From NCBI GenBank assembly GCA_964480915.1, contig CAYZRS010000001.1, positions 116,727 to 180,726 on the forward strand: a DNA stretch of 64,000 nt, read 5' to 3'. This DNA comes from CAWGCE01 sp964480915 (GTDB taxonomy: Bacteria; Planctomycetota; Planctomycetia; Pirellulales; Pirellulaceae). How positions within the stretch are numbered: the stretch's first letter is position 1; each line of letters begins with the position of its first letter. A program made the translations under genes and the position numbers. The notes beneath the pieces were generated by a model. That model made no database searches. It saw only the letters and a program-made list of their open reading frames with translations, and was not told the DNA's origin. This document shows, piece after piece, positions 51,246-59,767 of the stretch.

Positions 51246-52205
51246 ATGGAAGCACCAACAATGAGACTGAACGCATCGGCCGCGCAAATGTGCGAGGAGA
51301 TGATGCGAAAAACCGATAAACTGGGGATTGCCGTCCACGATGATGGCGTCTCGGTTCCTTTGATCGATTGCGGCATCAATGTCCCCGGTAGCTTGGCGGC
51401 AGGAATTGTCGTCTCCGAAATCTGCATGGCAGGACAGGGCAAAGTTGAAATCGTGCCGATGACCGATTTCGTCGGTGCGGGGCCGGCCATTTCGGTTTGG
51501 AGCGACCATCCCGTCGCCGGTTGTATGGCGGCCCAATATGCAGGTTGGCAAGTCCTGCACGACGATTTCTTCGCGATGGGGTCAGGCCCTATGCGGGCGG
51601 CGGCTGGTAAAGAAGAGCTGTTCCGCAAGATTGGATATACCGAAAATCCAACGATGGCCGTCGGAGTATTGGAGACGCGCAAATTCCCACCACCGGCGGT
51701 CGGAGAGAATTTGGCTCGTGCCTGCGACGTCGAACTGCGCAAGCTGACATTGTTGTTGGCTCCGACGGCCAGTCTGGTCGGCACCATGCAAGTCGTTTCT
51801 CGATCGATTGAGACGGCGCTTCACAAGCTGTACGAACTGGGCTTTGATTTGCAGCAAGTCACCAGCGGTTACGGGATTGCGCCTTTGCCGCCGGTCGCCG
51901 GCGACGATTTGGCCGCCATCGGGCGAACGAATGATGCGATCCTCTATGGGGGCCGTGTGACGCTATGGGTCACGGCCGACGACGATGAATTGGCAGAGCT
52001 CATTCCGCAGGTTCCCAGTTGTGCTTCGCCCGAACATGGAAGACCGTTCTCGGAAATTTTTCGTGAGAAGAATGGCGATTTCTACGCGATCGATCCCCAC
52101 CTGTTCAGCCCCGCTTGGATTCGTGTTAACAATCTGGCGACCGGTCGCTGTTGGGATGCTGGTCGACTTGAACCGGAAATCCTCCGCCAGTCTTTCTCCG
52201 ATTAG
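51246..52205 (+). CDS. mch: Methenyl-tetrahydromethanopterin cyclohydrolase
   Basis: About 319 aa. It converts methenyl-H4MPT to formyl-H4MPT in formaldehyde oxidation. 'VPLIDCGINVPGSLAAGIVV', 'PMTDFVGAGPAISVWSDHPV' and 'GSGPMRAAAGKEELFRKIGY' match the family throughout. The longer frame from 51147 includes 33 residues that are not family sequence, so I start at the ATG at 51246; 51261 (preceded by 'ggaag') is also possible. Together with the following ATP-grasp gene it forms part of the bacterial H4MPT set. Formate produced this way would be the substrate of the formate dehydrogenase implied by fdhD. Confidence 0.93.
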   Translation: MEAPTMRLNASAAQMCEEMMRKTDKLGIAVHDDGVSVPLIDCGINVPGSLAAGIVVSEICMAGQGKVEIVPMTDFVGAGPAISVWSDHPVAGCMAAQYAGWQVLHDDFFAMGSGPMRAAAGKEELFRKIGYTENPTMAVGVLETRKFPPPAVGENLARACDVELRKLTLLLAPTASLVGTMQVVSRSIETALHKLYELGFDLQQVTSGYGIAPLPPVAGDDLAAIGRTNDAILYGGRVTLWVTADDDELAELIPQVPSCASPEHGRPFSEIFREKNGDFYAIDPHLFSPAWIRVNNLATGRCWDAGRLEPEILRQSFSD

Positions 52206-52264
52206 GAGCAGGTCGGTCAGCGAGATGATGGTCGCAGCGAAATGGTCCGACGCATGAGTCTGCT

Positions 52265-53176
52265 ATGAAGATCGTCGTACTTGGTTCGAATTCGAGTTGG
52301 TATCTGCGCGACTTGCAGCGAGCAGCAGCAGACAGGATCGATGTCGTCCCGGCGGCGTTCACCCGTTTGCATGCCGGTCTCATTTCGAGTGAACGCGGGG
52401 TGCGAACTCGCGTCGGGTCGGGCGCTTGTGATTTGAGCACCGCCGACGCGGTGCTCGTCCGGTCGATGCCAGCGGGCTCGTTGGAGCAAGTCATTTTCCG
52501 CATGGACGCTTTGGCCTCGCTGCAATCCGAGGGCGTCCCCGTCGTCAATCCGCCCAAGTCGTTAGAGATCGCGATTGATAAGTTTTTGGCGCTGTTACGA
52601 TTGAAGCCGATCGCCCAGCAAGCCGGCTTGGCCATCCCCGATACGTTCGTCTGCCAATCGGCGAGCGATGTCGAACGGGCCGTCGAGTGGTTGGCGGCCG
52701 AGGAAGTCGTCATCAAACCGATATTCGGCGGAGAAGGGCGAGGGGTGCGACGCATCGATGTTGGACGGTCGACTGGTGAACTGCAGGCGCTGGCTGAGGC
52801 GGGCCATGTTTTCTATCTTCAACGCTTCATCCCGCACGCCGGACACGATTACCGCCTGCTTGTCGTTGGAGATCGGGTGCTGGGCATGCGACGGGTCAAT
52901 CGAAACGACTGGCGGACGAATGTGAGTCTGGGAGCGAAGGTCGAATCGTTGGAAGTCACCAGCGAACTGGCCGAGATGGCCGTTTTGGCTGCGACCACGA
53001 TCGGCGCTTCGGTTTGCGCACTGGACATCATCCCAGCGAACGATGGAACGATGGTCGCTTTAGAGGTGAACGCCGTGCCGGGTTGGAAGGCTTTGGCGGA
53101 AATTACGGGCGTGGATGTGGCACGATGCGTGTTGGACCACGTGGCGTCCTTGGCGAGACCCAACTCCAGATGCTAG
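52265..53176 (+). CDS. ATP-grasp ligase of the H4MPT/methanofuran gene set (RimK/MptN-like)
   Basis: A 303-aa ATP-grasp enzyme. N-terminal 'MKIVVLGSNSSWYLRDLQRA' is a substrate/Rossmann part; 'VVNPPKSLEIAIDKFLALLR' and 'VVIKPIFGGEGRGVRRIDVG' hold the ATP-binding Lys and the grasp loop; 'ALDIIPANDGTMVALEVNAV' gives the metal-binding Glu/Asn. It follows mch by 59 bases. Homologues near mch are ORF17-like genes, candidate glutamate ligases of tetrahydromethanopterin or methanofuran biosynthesis (MptN or MfnD types). The exact substrate is uncertain. Confidence 0.85.
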   Translation: MKIVVLGSNSSWYLRDLQRAAADRIDVVPAAFTRLHAGLISSERGVRTRVGSGACDLSTADAVLVRSMPAGSLEQVIFRMDALASLQSEGVPVVNPPKSLEIAIDKFLALLRLKPIAQQAGLAIPDTFVCQSASDVERAVEWLAAEEVVIKPIFGGEGRGVRRIDVGRSTGELQALAEAGHVFYLQRFIPHAGHDYRLLVVGDRVLGMRRVNRNDWRTNVSLGAKVESLEVTSELAEMAVLAATTIGASVCALDIIPANDGTMVALEVNAVPGWKALAEITGVDVARCVLDHVASLARPNSRC

Positions 53177-53308
53177 TCTGGTCAGCCAAGAAGGGCACGG
53201 AAGCCAGGCGGGCGATGACCGCGCGGCGCAGGATGCGAGTTTGAATGGAAACGCTGCTGGTTGCTTCCAGCCGCGAAGAGGTTTTCGCACCCCGAATTGG
53301 CTCGACGC

Positions 53309-55018
53309 ATGCCTTCTGCCGAAAAACTAAGATCGACCGCTGCTGATGCGGTCGGCTCGACGCCGGTCAATATCGCCGAGCGCCTGATGCAGACGGCGGC
53401 TCGATTACCACAGCAAGAGGCAATTATCACGCAACGGCGGTCGCGTCGGGGAAGCTTCCGCTACGATGCGATCTCCTTCGAAGCGTTGGCGAGCGACGTG
53501 CGACGTCTGTCGGTGGGGCTGCAGGATCTCGGTGTCAGCTCGGGGCAGCGAATGGTTCTGATGGTCAAGCCGAGCATCGACTTCGTAGCGCTGACTTTCG
53601 CGCTCTTTCGGGTCGGCGCGGTGACGGTGCTGATCGATCCGGGGATGGGTAAGGACAACTTGCTCGACTGCCTCGAGGCAGTGCGGCCGGACGGGTTCGT
53701 CGCCATTCCGTTGGCTCAGGCAGCGCGAGTTCTGCACAAATCACGTTTTCCAAAAGCCCGCTTGAATGTGACCGTCGGTCGTCGTTGGTTTTGGGGCGGA
53801 GCCACCATCAACCAACTGCGCCGGTCGGATGAGCATGAGGCCATGTCGCATCGCACGGACGTTGATGATCCGGCGGCGATCATTTTCACGACGGGCAGCA
53901 CGGGGCCTCCTAAGGGCGTGTTGTATACGCACGGGAATTTTGAAGCGCAAGTCGATCAGATCCGCGATCGCTACGACATCACGCCGGGCGGTGTCGACCT
54001 CGCCGGTTTTCCCCTGTTCGGGCTATTCAACGGCGCCATGGGGACGACCACAGTGATCCCCGATATGGACGCGTCGAAGCCGGCGAGTGTGAATCCAGAG
54101 AATATTGTGCACGCGATTCAAGAGCTGGGGTGCACGCAATCGTTCGCATCGCCAGCGGTCTGGAATGTGGTCGGACGCCACTGTGACGAATGGGGCGTCG
54201 AACTGCCGACGCTACAAAGAGTGCTTTCGGCCGGAGCGCCCGTGCCTGTCGACGTGATTCGGCGGCTCAAGAGAACGATTCATCCGCAGGGCGAAATCTA
54301 CACGCCCTATGGTGCAACCGAGTCGCTACCGGTCGCTTCGATTGCGGGCGGAGCCGTGCTGCGTGAGACGGGGCATGCGACGTCTGAAGGAGCTGGGACC
54401 TGTGTCGGCAGCCGGTTTCGCGAGATTGATTGGCGAGTCATCGAAATTAGCGACGGGCCGCTGAAGCAGATCGACGAGACTCGGCAATTGGAACGAGGGC
54501 AGATTGGCGAGCTGATTGTCAGCGGCCCGCAGGTGACCAGTCGATATGTGACTCGCGAAGAACAGAATGCCTATCACAAAATTTCAGACGGTGATCGGTT
54601 TTGGCATCGACTAGGAGACGTTGGCTACTTGGATGATCAAGATCGGTTTTGGTTCTGTGGCAGGAAAGCGCACCGGGTCATCACGAAAGAGGGGACGATG
54701 TATACCGTCCGGTGTGAGGTGATCGCCAATGGTCACCGTTCGATTTATCGGTCGGCGCTTGTCGGTATCGGACCTGACCTAGCGCAAATCCCCGTCATGA
54801 TCTGCGAGCCGCTCAAAGAGGCTTGGCCGCGTACGGAGTCGCAGCGTCAGCAACTCTGCGACGAATTGTTCGACAAACTGCAAAGTCACGAGCTGACATC
54901 GACGATCCAACGAAAGCATGTTTTGCTAAGGCAAGCATTGCCGGTCGACATCCGTCACAACGCCAAGATATTTCGCGAAAAATTGGCGATCTGGGCCGGC
55001 ACGCAGCCGTTTGTTTGA
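53309..55018 (+). CDS. oleC: OleC-type fatty acyl-AMP ligase (beta-lactone synthetase)
   Basis: About 569 aa, ANL superfamily. 'VLMVKPSIDFVALTFALFRV' and 'LIDPGMGKDNLLDCLEAVRP' are typical OleC segments; A3 'IIFTTGSTGPPKGVLYTHGN', A5 'YTPYGATESLPVASI', and 'HRLGDVGYLDDQDRFWFCGR' (A7/A8). OleC makes beta-lactones from beta-hydroxy acids, which OleB decarboxylates to olefins. I start at the ATG at 53309; the frame extends to 53261. The putative OleB lies at 17.5 kb. OleA and OleD are not in the window. It follows the ATP-grasp gene by 132 bases without a clear terminator. Confidence 0.85.
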   Translation: MPSAEKLRSTAADAVGSTPVNIAERLMQTAARLPQQEAIITQRRSRRGSFRYDAISFEALASDVRRLSVGLQDLGVSSGQRMVLMVKPSIDFVALTFALFRVGAVTVLIDPGMGKDNLLDCLEAVRPDGFVAIPLAQAARVLHKSRFPKARLNVTVGRRWFWGGATINQLRRSDEHEAMSHRTDVDDPAAIIFTTGSTGPPKGVLYTHGNFEAQVDQIRDRYDITPGGVDLAGFPLFGLFNGAMGTTTVIPDMDASKPASVNPENIVHAIQELGCTQSFASPAVWNVVGRHCDEWGVELPTLQRVLSAGAPVPVDVIRRLKRTIHPQGEIYTPYGATESLPVASIAGGAVLRETGHATSEGAGTCVGSRFREIDWRVIEISDGPLKQIDETRQLERGQIGELIVSGPQVTSRYVTREEQNAYHKISDGDRFWHRLGDVGYLDDQDRFWFCGRKAHRVITKEGTMYTVRCEVIANGHRSIYRSALVGIGPDLAQIPVMICEPLKEAWPRTESQRQQLCDELFDKLQSHELTSTIQRKHVLLRQALPVDIRHNAKIFREKLAIWAGTQPFV

Positions 55019-55570
55019 TCCCCCGTCGAACCATCGCTGTTCATCAACGACGCCTTCCATCGGGAATCCGTGTCGATACTGCCAGTGATCGATTTGCATT
55101 TCGTCGTTCGAAACGGGAAGTGAGCATTCTGCTCTGTATGATCCATAACAATGACGACCGCGGGGCCGGCAACCGGAACGCCAGAAAGTCCTCGAACAGC
55201 GAGATCTCAGCGGTTCCTCATTCGAAGTCGTTCATTTCTCTCCCCCCTCTTTGGCAGGGACGTTCAGTTCGACCTCGTCGCCAGAGAAGATGGTTAAATG
55301 TGAACCTGCGGCCCATGGCTACCGGCGAGATCTCTGCGATTCACGAAAGAATCGTCGGCGTTCGGGCAGAACATTCATCAGCCTGAGTCGGCCATTGAGC
55401 TTTCTACGCTGCCTACCAATTTGAATTTGGCCGACAAAACTGCGCCAAAATAATTTTGGATCAAAAAAACCAAAATCTAAGCGCTGTCCTAATTGGAAGA
55501 CTCGGCTAACATGAGGACTGCGGATATAGATTTTAGTTAGTTTGAGTTACATCTTGAAAGTGAGCAGCGA
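55019..55570. other. Intergenic stretch without a recognisable gene
   Basis: About 550 bases before the xylan-related locus. It includes a frame to 55386 that looks like non-coding sequence. A small hairpin 'attttgg...ccaaaat' (about 55453-55476) occurs in an A/T-rich region that may hold the promoter of the next gene. The ATG of 55571 follows 'gtgagcagcga'. Confidence 0.45.
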
Positions 55571-57244
55571 ATGAATGCCAAGAAGCTTTTTGTACGATCT
55601 TTTGCCCTTTTCATGGGTGTTGTGGTCTCCGCCGCGGTTGTCAGCGCCGGCGTGAATAACGTTGGGTTCGATTCGCGAATTCTACAGAATGGCGGCTTCA
55701 CCTTCAGCGACGTTAGCGCGACGTATCAAAACCCTGTTGGCTTCGGTTCATTTACCGTTTCCGCGTTAACGGACGGTGACGGATCGAATGGCATCTTCGG
55801 CGGTATCGGAATTGATACACGCAACAACTGGGACCTTGGCGGTTGGAATTTCGTTGCGGCCGATTACCAATTGGAAGTCACTTACAAGCCCACCTCTAAC
55901 AATACTGCGAGCGCGTTCAATGTTGTGGGACGGCAAGAGGATGGCTTCGATCTTGCCGGTTTAGAATCCGGCGAAGAATACCAATGGGGTTTCTTCGATA
56001 TTGTGAATCAATACAACGCCGGGACGCCTGATGCGGATGGCTTCGTGACGATCACGCGTGATCTCACGCCAGAAGATTTTCGACAACAAGCGTTTGGCTA
56101 TGCCAACGACGGCGACATGCTGCAAGATTTTGACGTCCATCAAGGCGGATTGCCGAATGGCATCAGTCAAATGCAGATTCAAGTTCCCTTTGGAAGTACC
56201 GACCCTTTCGAGGTTGAATTTAAGAGCGTGCGTTTTGCTCCGAAAACGCCAGATCCAACGGAAATCGCCCGCATCGATTTTTCTGGATTCGATTTGAACT
56301 TCGACAGTGCTGCGAATGGAGCTGCACGACGGGATGATGGCAGTGCGTTCACCAACTTGATTTATGATGCCGAAAACATTGCCCCAGCCGGAAATGGTGT
56401 TGGTGGAGTTTTGGGGACCAAGAACTTGCCGTCGGTCGAGGTCTTTGATGGTGCCGATTACGCCATCGAATTTACAGCGAAATTACTGCCGACAAATGCA
56501 GCTTCTCAAGTGAACGTTGTCTTGAAGGATTTGGATGGCGACGATTCAGCACCTGGTATGGGTGCCGAGGAATGGGGTGTCGCCATTGATACTTCCGAGC
56601 TGAATGCGACAACGATGACGACACTGACCATTCCCTTGTCGGATGCAGGTCTGTTTGCCGATACGGCCTTCGGTTTCACGAATACCGGTGACGGAATGAT
56701 TTCCGACTTGAATTTGTATGAATTCCACATTCAAGCACCGTTTGGGACGTTTGATCGCCTGAGCCTCGAAATCGAAAGCGTTCGTATTATTGAGGACGCA
56801 TCGTCGATCGGCTGCGATCTGAATGGTGATACCATGTGCGATACGGCAGACGCAGATTTGCTGGTCGCTGACATTGCGGGCGGCACGGGACTGTACGACG
56901 TGGATGGCAGCGGAATGGTCGATGGAGACGACCTTACGGCTTGGTTGGCACTCGCAGGGGCGGAGAATCTCGCCTCGGGCAATCCGTATCTCGCCGGCGA
57001 TGCCAATCTGGACGGCAGCGTCAACGGGCAGGACTTTGTTGCCTGGAACGGCAGCAAGTTCACGAATACAGCTGCCTGGAGTGCCGGTGATTTCAACGCT
57101 GACGGTTCGGTCGACGGTCAAGATTTTGTGATCTGGAACGGGAACAAGTTCCAGACCGCAGATGTCGCGGCGGTACCCGAACCTGCCCTTGGCGTTTGGG
57201 GCATTGTCCTCGCCTTGGGACTCGTCCGATTCTCGCGTCGCTAG
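55571..57244 (+). CDS. Secreted tandem CBM-like protein with dockerin-like cassette and PEP-CTERM tail
   Basis: A 557-aa exported protein. Signal peptide ('ALFMGVVVSAAVVSAG'). The mature part appears to be two similar beta-sandwich modules, ending in 'QIQVPFGSTDPFEVEFKSVR' and 'HIQAPFGTFDRLSLEIESVR', so an internal duplication. Then come the Ca-binding repeats 'YDVDGSGMVDGDDLTAWLA', 'GDANLDGSVNGQDFVAWN' and 'DFNADGSVDGQDFVIWN', and 'VPEPALGVWGIVLALGLVRF' with 'SRR'. No catalytic motif is seen. With two GH10 enzymes downstream it may bind xylan or be a surface scaffold. Expression is probably from its own promoter; a terminator follows. Confidence 0.75.
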   Translation: MNAKKLFVRSFALFMGVVVSAAVVSAGVNNVGFDSRILQNGGFTFSDVSATYQNPVGFGSFTVSALTDGDGSNGIFGGIGIDTRNNWDLGGWNFVAADYQLEVTYKPTSNNTASAFNVVGRQEDGFDLAGLESGEEYQWGFFDIVNQYNAGTPDADGFVTITRDLTPEDFRQQAFGYANDGDMLQDFDVHQGGLPNGISQMQIQVPFGSTDPFEVEFKSVRFAPKTPDPTEIARIDFSGFDLNFDSAANGAARRDDGSAFTNLIYDAENIAPAGNGVGGVLGTKNLPSVEVFDGADYAIEFTAKLLPTNAASQVNVVLKDLDGDDSAPGMGAEEWGVAIDTSELNATTMTTLTIPLSDAGLFADTAFGFTNTGDGMISDLNLYEFHIQAPFGTFDRLSLEIESVRIIEDASSIGCDLNGDTMCDTADADLLVADIAGGTGLYDVDGSGMVDGDDLTAWLALAGAENLASGNPYLAGDANLDGSVNGQDFVAWNGSKFTNTAAWSAGDFNADGSVDGQDFVIWNGNKFQTADVAAVPEPALGVWGIVLALGLVRFSRR

Positions 57245-57259
57245 ACGCTGATTCATAGC

Positions 57260-57302
57260 GCCCTCCACGATGACTCATAAGTCGTGGAGGGCGTTCTTTT
57301 TG
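57260..57302 (+). terminator. Terminator after the tandem-module protein
   Basis: Stem 'gccctccacga' (57260-57270) with 'tcgtggagggc' (57282-57292) and an 11-base loop, followed by 'gttcttttt'. It is 16 bases after the stop. Confidence 0.85.
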
Positions 57303-57390
57303 TTGGGATCACAGGAAGTGCAAATCCAATACGTCGACTGGTTGGTGGGGACGCTGGCTGCGGCAGGGTCGAACTGAGAAGGCTAACTTG

Positions 57391-59664
57391 ATGAAGATCT
57401 ACTACGAACTTGTCGCGGTGTCGCTGATACTGATCAGCACCGGTTGGGCACAGCCACTTTGCAGTAACTCGGGCGTTACCGGCGAATGCGTTCTTAACAA
57501 CTTCAATAGCACGTTAACGTACGACTTTGCTGGTTTCACGCAATCGGCCAGTGGAGGCACGCTGCGGGTCACTGACCCGGCGAATGGTTGGGGAGGAGTG
57601 GGCCAAATCGAATCGTTCGATCTGTCCAATTTTGCCGACGGCCGTCTGTACATTGATGTCACGAAGAATGCGGGCCACCAAACCGATTTCTTCGGGATTG
57701 AGTTGATCGACGGCAATGACAACCGCGGTACCTGGCAATTCGCGCCGGGCAACCTTGTCGCGGGCACGCCAACGACGATGGTGGCGAATACCAATCTGAG
57801 TCTGCCTGGCTTCACATTTAACAATGGCCCTGCACCCGATCTCAGCAACATCACGACGTGGCAGATTCTGGGTGAATTTGACTCGCCAGCTCCTTTTGAT
57901 CTCTCATTCGATCGCGTTCGTCTGGTCGACGATGGGGCGCCGAATGAGATCTATGCTGGACAAGCCGACAACGCCGCCTGGCGCTCCGTGGCCGATTCGA
58001 GAATCGACCAAATTCGAAAAGCTGACGCGCAAATCATTGTTCAAGATCTGAATGGGAACCGAATTCCAGGTGCCACCGTCAACGTGGATCAAACAAGACA
58101 CGAGTTCGGTTTTGGGTCGGCCCTGGTAGCGGATCGATTGTTTGACTCAGACCCGCAACACGTCCAGTATAAAACGAAAGTCAACGAACTCTTCAACATT
58201 GCCACGCTTGAGAATGCGTTGAAGTGGCAACCGTGGGATGGCGATTGGGGCCCTTTCTGGGGTCAAGCGAAAGCGATTGGAGCGGTCGACTATTTGAACA
58301 ATCAGGACATTCCAGTTCGCGGACATGCAATGGTCTGGCCAGGGGTTGGTAATTTGCCCGCTTCGGTGGTGGCCATGCTTCCGCCAGCGGACAGCGCCGG
58401 CGAGCAGGCGATTCGAGATGCGATCAGCGCTCACATCCTCGATATTGGCAGCGAATTCAGTGGCGATCTATTGGCTTGGGATGTTGTCAATGAACCCCGC
58501 ACTAATCACGACATCATGGATGCATTGCCGGAAGGCGACGGAGCCATGGCCGATTGGTTCCAACAAGCGCGTGCTGCCGACCCGACTGCAAAGTTGTTTC
58601 TCAACGAATTTGGCATCCTGAGTTCTGGCGGAGCCACCAACACGTCCAACCAACAGCTTTTGATCAATCAGATTCAAGCATTGCAAGCGGCCGGAGCGCC
58701 CATTGATGGCGTCGGCTTGCAATCGCATTTCAGTCCCGGAAATCTCACCGGCCCGGAAGAGGTCTGGGAAATTCTCGATGACTTCCAGGCACTCGGGGTC
58801 GATATTCACATCACCGAATTCGATCTGAACACAACCAATTCCGATCTGCAGGTCGATTTCTACGAAGATTTTCTGACGGCAGCGTTTGCGCATGAAGGCG
58901 TTGACGAATTCTTGCTGTGGGGATTTTGGGAAGATGCCCATTGGCGACCTGACGCGGCGCTGTTCAATAGCGATTGGTCGATCCGGCCACATGGTCAAGC
59001 TTACCTCGACAAGATTTTTGTCGAATGGTGGTCGAATGAAGTTGGACTGACCGACGGGGCGGGTGAATCCTTGTTTCGCGCCTTCAAAGGGGATTTTGAT
59101 CTGATGGTTTCGTACCTGTCGGAATCGAAGAGTCAATCATTCTCGCTCAGCGATGGCGGAGAGACTGTCACCGTCACACTCGACTTGCGACTGGGCGATT
59201 TCGACGCAGATGCTGGTTACGATTGTGCCGATGTGGATGCATTGGTGGGGGCAATCGCCGCGGGAACCAACTTCGAGGCATTTGATTTGACCGGTGATGG
59301 ATTGGTCGACGGGGACGATCTGACTCGCTGGTTGGAGTTAGCCGGCGGAGCGGAGCTCGCGAGCGGCAATCCGTTTTTGCTGGGCGATGCCAATCTGGAT
59401 GGGTTCGTCAACGGCCAAGATTTTATCGCATGGAATAACCATAAATTCACGTCTGGAGCCGGTTGGTGCGGTGGCGATTTCAATGGCGACGGCGTCACCA
59501 ATGGAGCTGATTTTATCCAGTGGAATACCTTCAAGTTTCAAAGCTCGGACGGTATTCACGCAGTTCCCGAACCGGCCTCTTGGACGCTTGGGTTTCTTGG
59601 TTTGACGTGGCTGCTCTGTCGACGAAACGGGCGCGGGGACTCGTCCGCAATACCCTTCTGCTAG
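57391..59664 (+). CDS. GH10 endo-1,4-beta-xylanase with N-terminal CBM-like module, dockerin-like cassette and PEP-CTERM
   Basis: About 757 aa from the ATG at 57391. Signal peptide ('AVSLILISTGWAQPLC'). Residues about 22-180 form a beta-sandwich similar to those in the preceding protein ('FDLSFDRVRLVDDG'). GH10 domain about 200-545: 'HEFGFGSALVADRLFDS', 'RGHAMVWPGVGNLPASV', acid/base Glu in 'WDVVNEPRTNHDI', nucleophile Glu in 'IHITEFDLNTTNSD'. Then Ca repeats ('GDANLDGFVNGQDFIAWNN', 'DFNGDGVTNGADFIQWN') and 'VPEPASWTLGFLGLTWLLCR'. It should cleave xylan outside the cell. The tail marks it for surface attachment. Confidence 0.92.
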   Translation: MKIYYELVAVSLILISTGWAQPLCSNSGVTGECVLNNFNSTLTYDFAGFTQSASGGTLRVTDPANGWGGVGQIESFDLSNFADGRLYIDVTKNAGHQTDFFGIELIDGNDNRGTWQFAPGNLVAGTPTTMVANTNLSLPGFTFNNGPAPDLSNITTWQILGEFDSPAPFDLSFDRVRLVDDGAPNEIYAGQADNAAWRSVADSRIDQIRKADAQIIVQDLNGNRIPGATVNVDQTRHEFGFGSALVADRLFDSDPQHVQYKTKVNELFNIATLENALKWQPWDGDWGPFWGQAKAIGAVDYLNNQDIPVRGHAMVWPGVGNLPASVVAMLPPADSAGEQAIRDAISAHILDIGSEFSGDLLAWDVVNEPRTNHDIMDALPEGDGAMADWFQQARAADPTAKLFLNEFGILSSGGATNTSNQQLLINQIQALQAAGAPIDGVGLQSHFSPGNLTGPEEVWEILDDFQALGVDIHITEFDLNTTNSDLQVDFYEDFLTAAFAHEGVDEFLLWGFWEDAHWRPDAALFNSDWSIRPHGQAYLDKIFVEWWSNEVGLTDGAGESLFRAFKGDFDLMVSYLSESKSQSFSLSDGGETVTVTLDLRLGDFDADAGYDCADVDALVGAIAAGTNFEAFDLTGDGLVDGDDLTRWLELAGGAELASGNPFLLGDANLDGFVNGQDFIAWNNHKFTSGAGWCGGDFNGDGVTNGADFIQWNTFKFQSSDGIHAVPEPASWTLGFLGLTWLLCRRNGRGDSSAIPFC

Positions 59665-59767
59665 GGGCTCTCCCGCGCCATCGGGGCGCGGCGGGTGAGG
59701 TGTATTAACATCTGTCGTTGTGGGCTAAACTGTGCGGTTTTCTGTACCGTCAGCAGCGCCCCACGCA

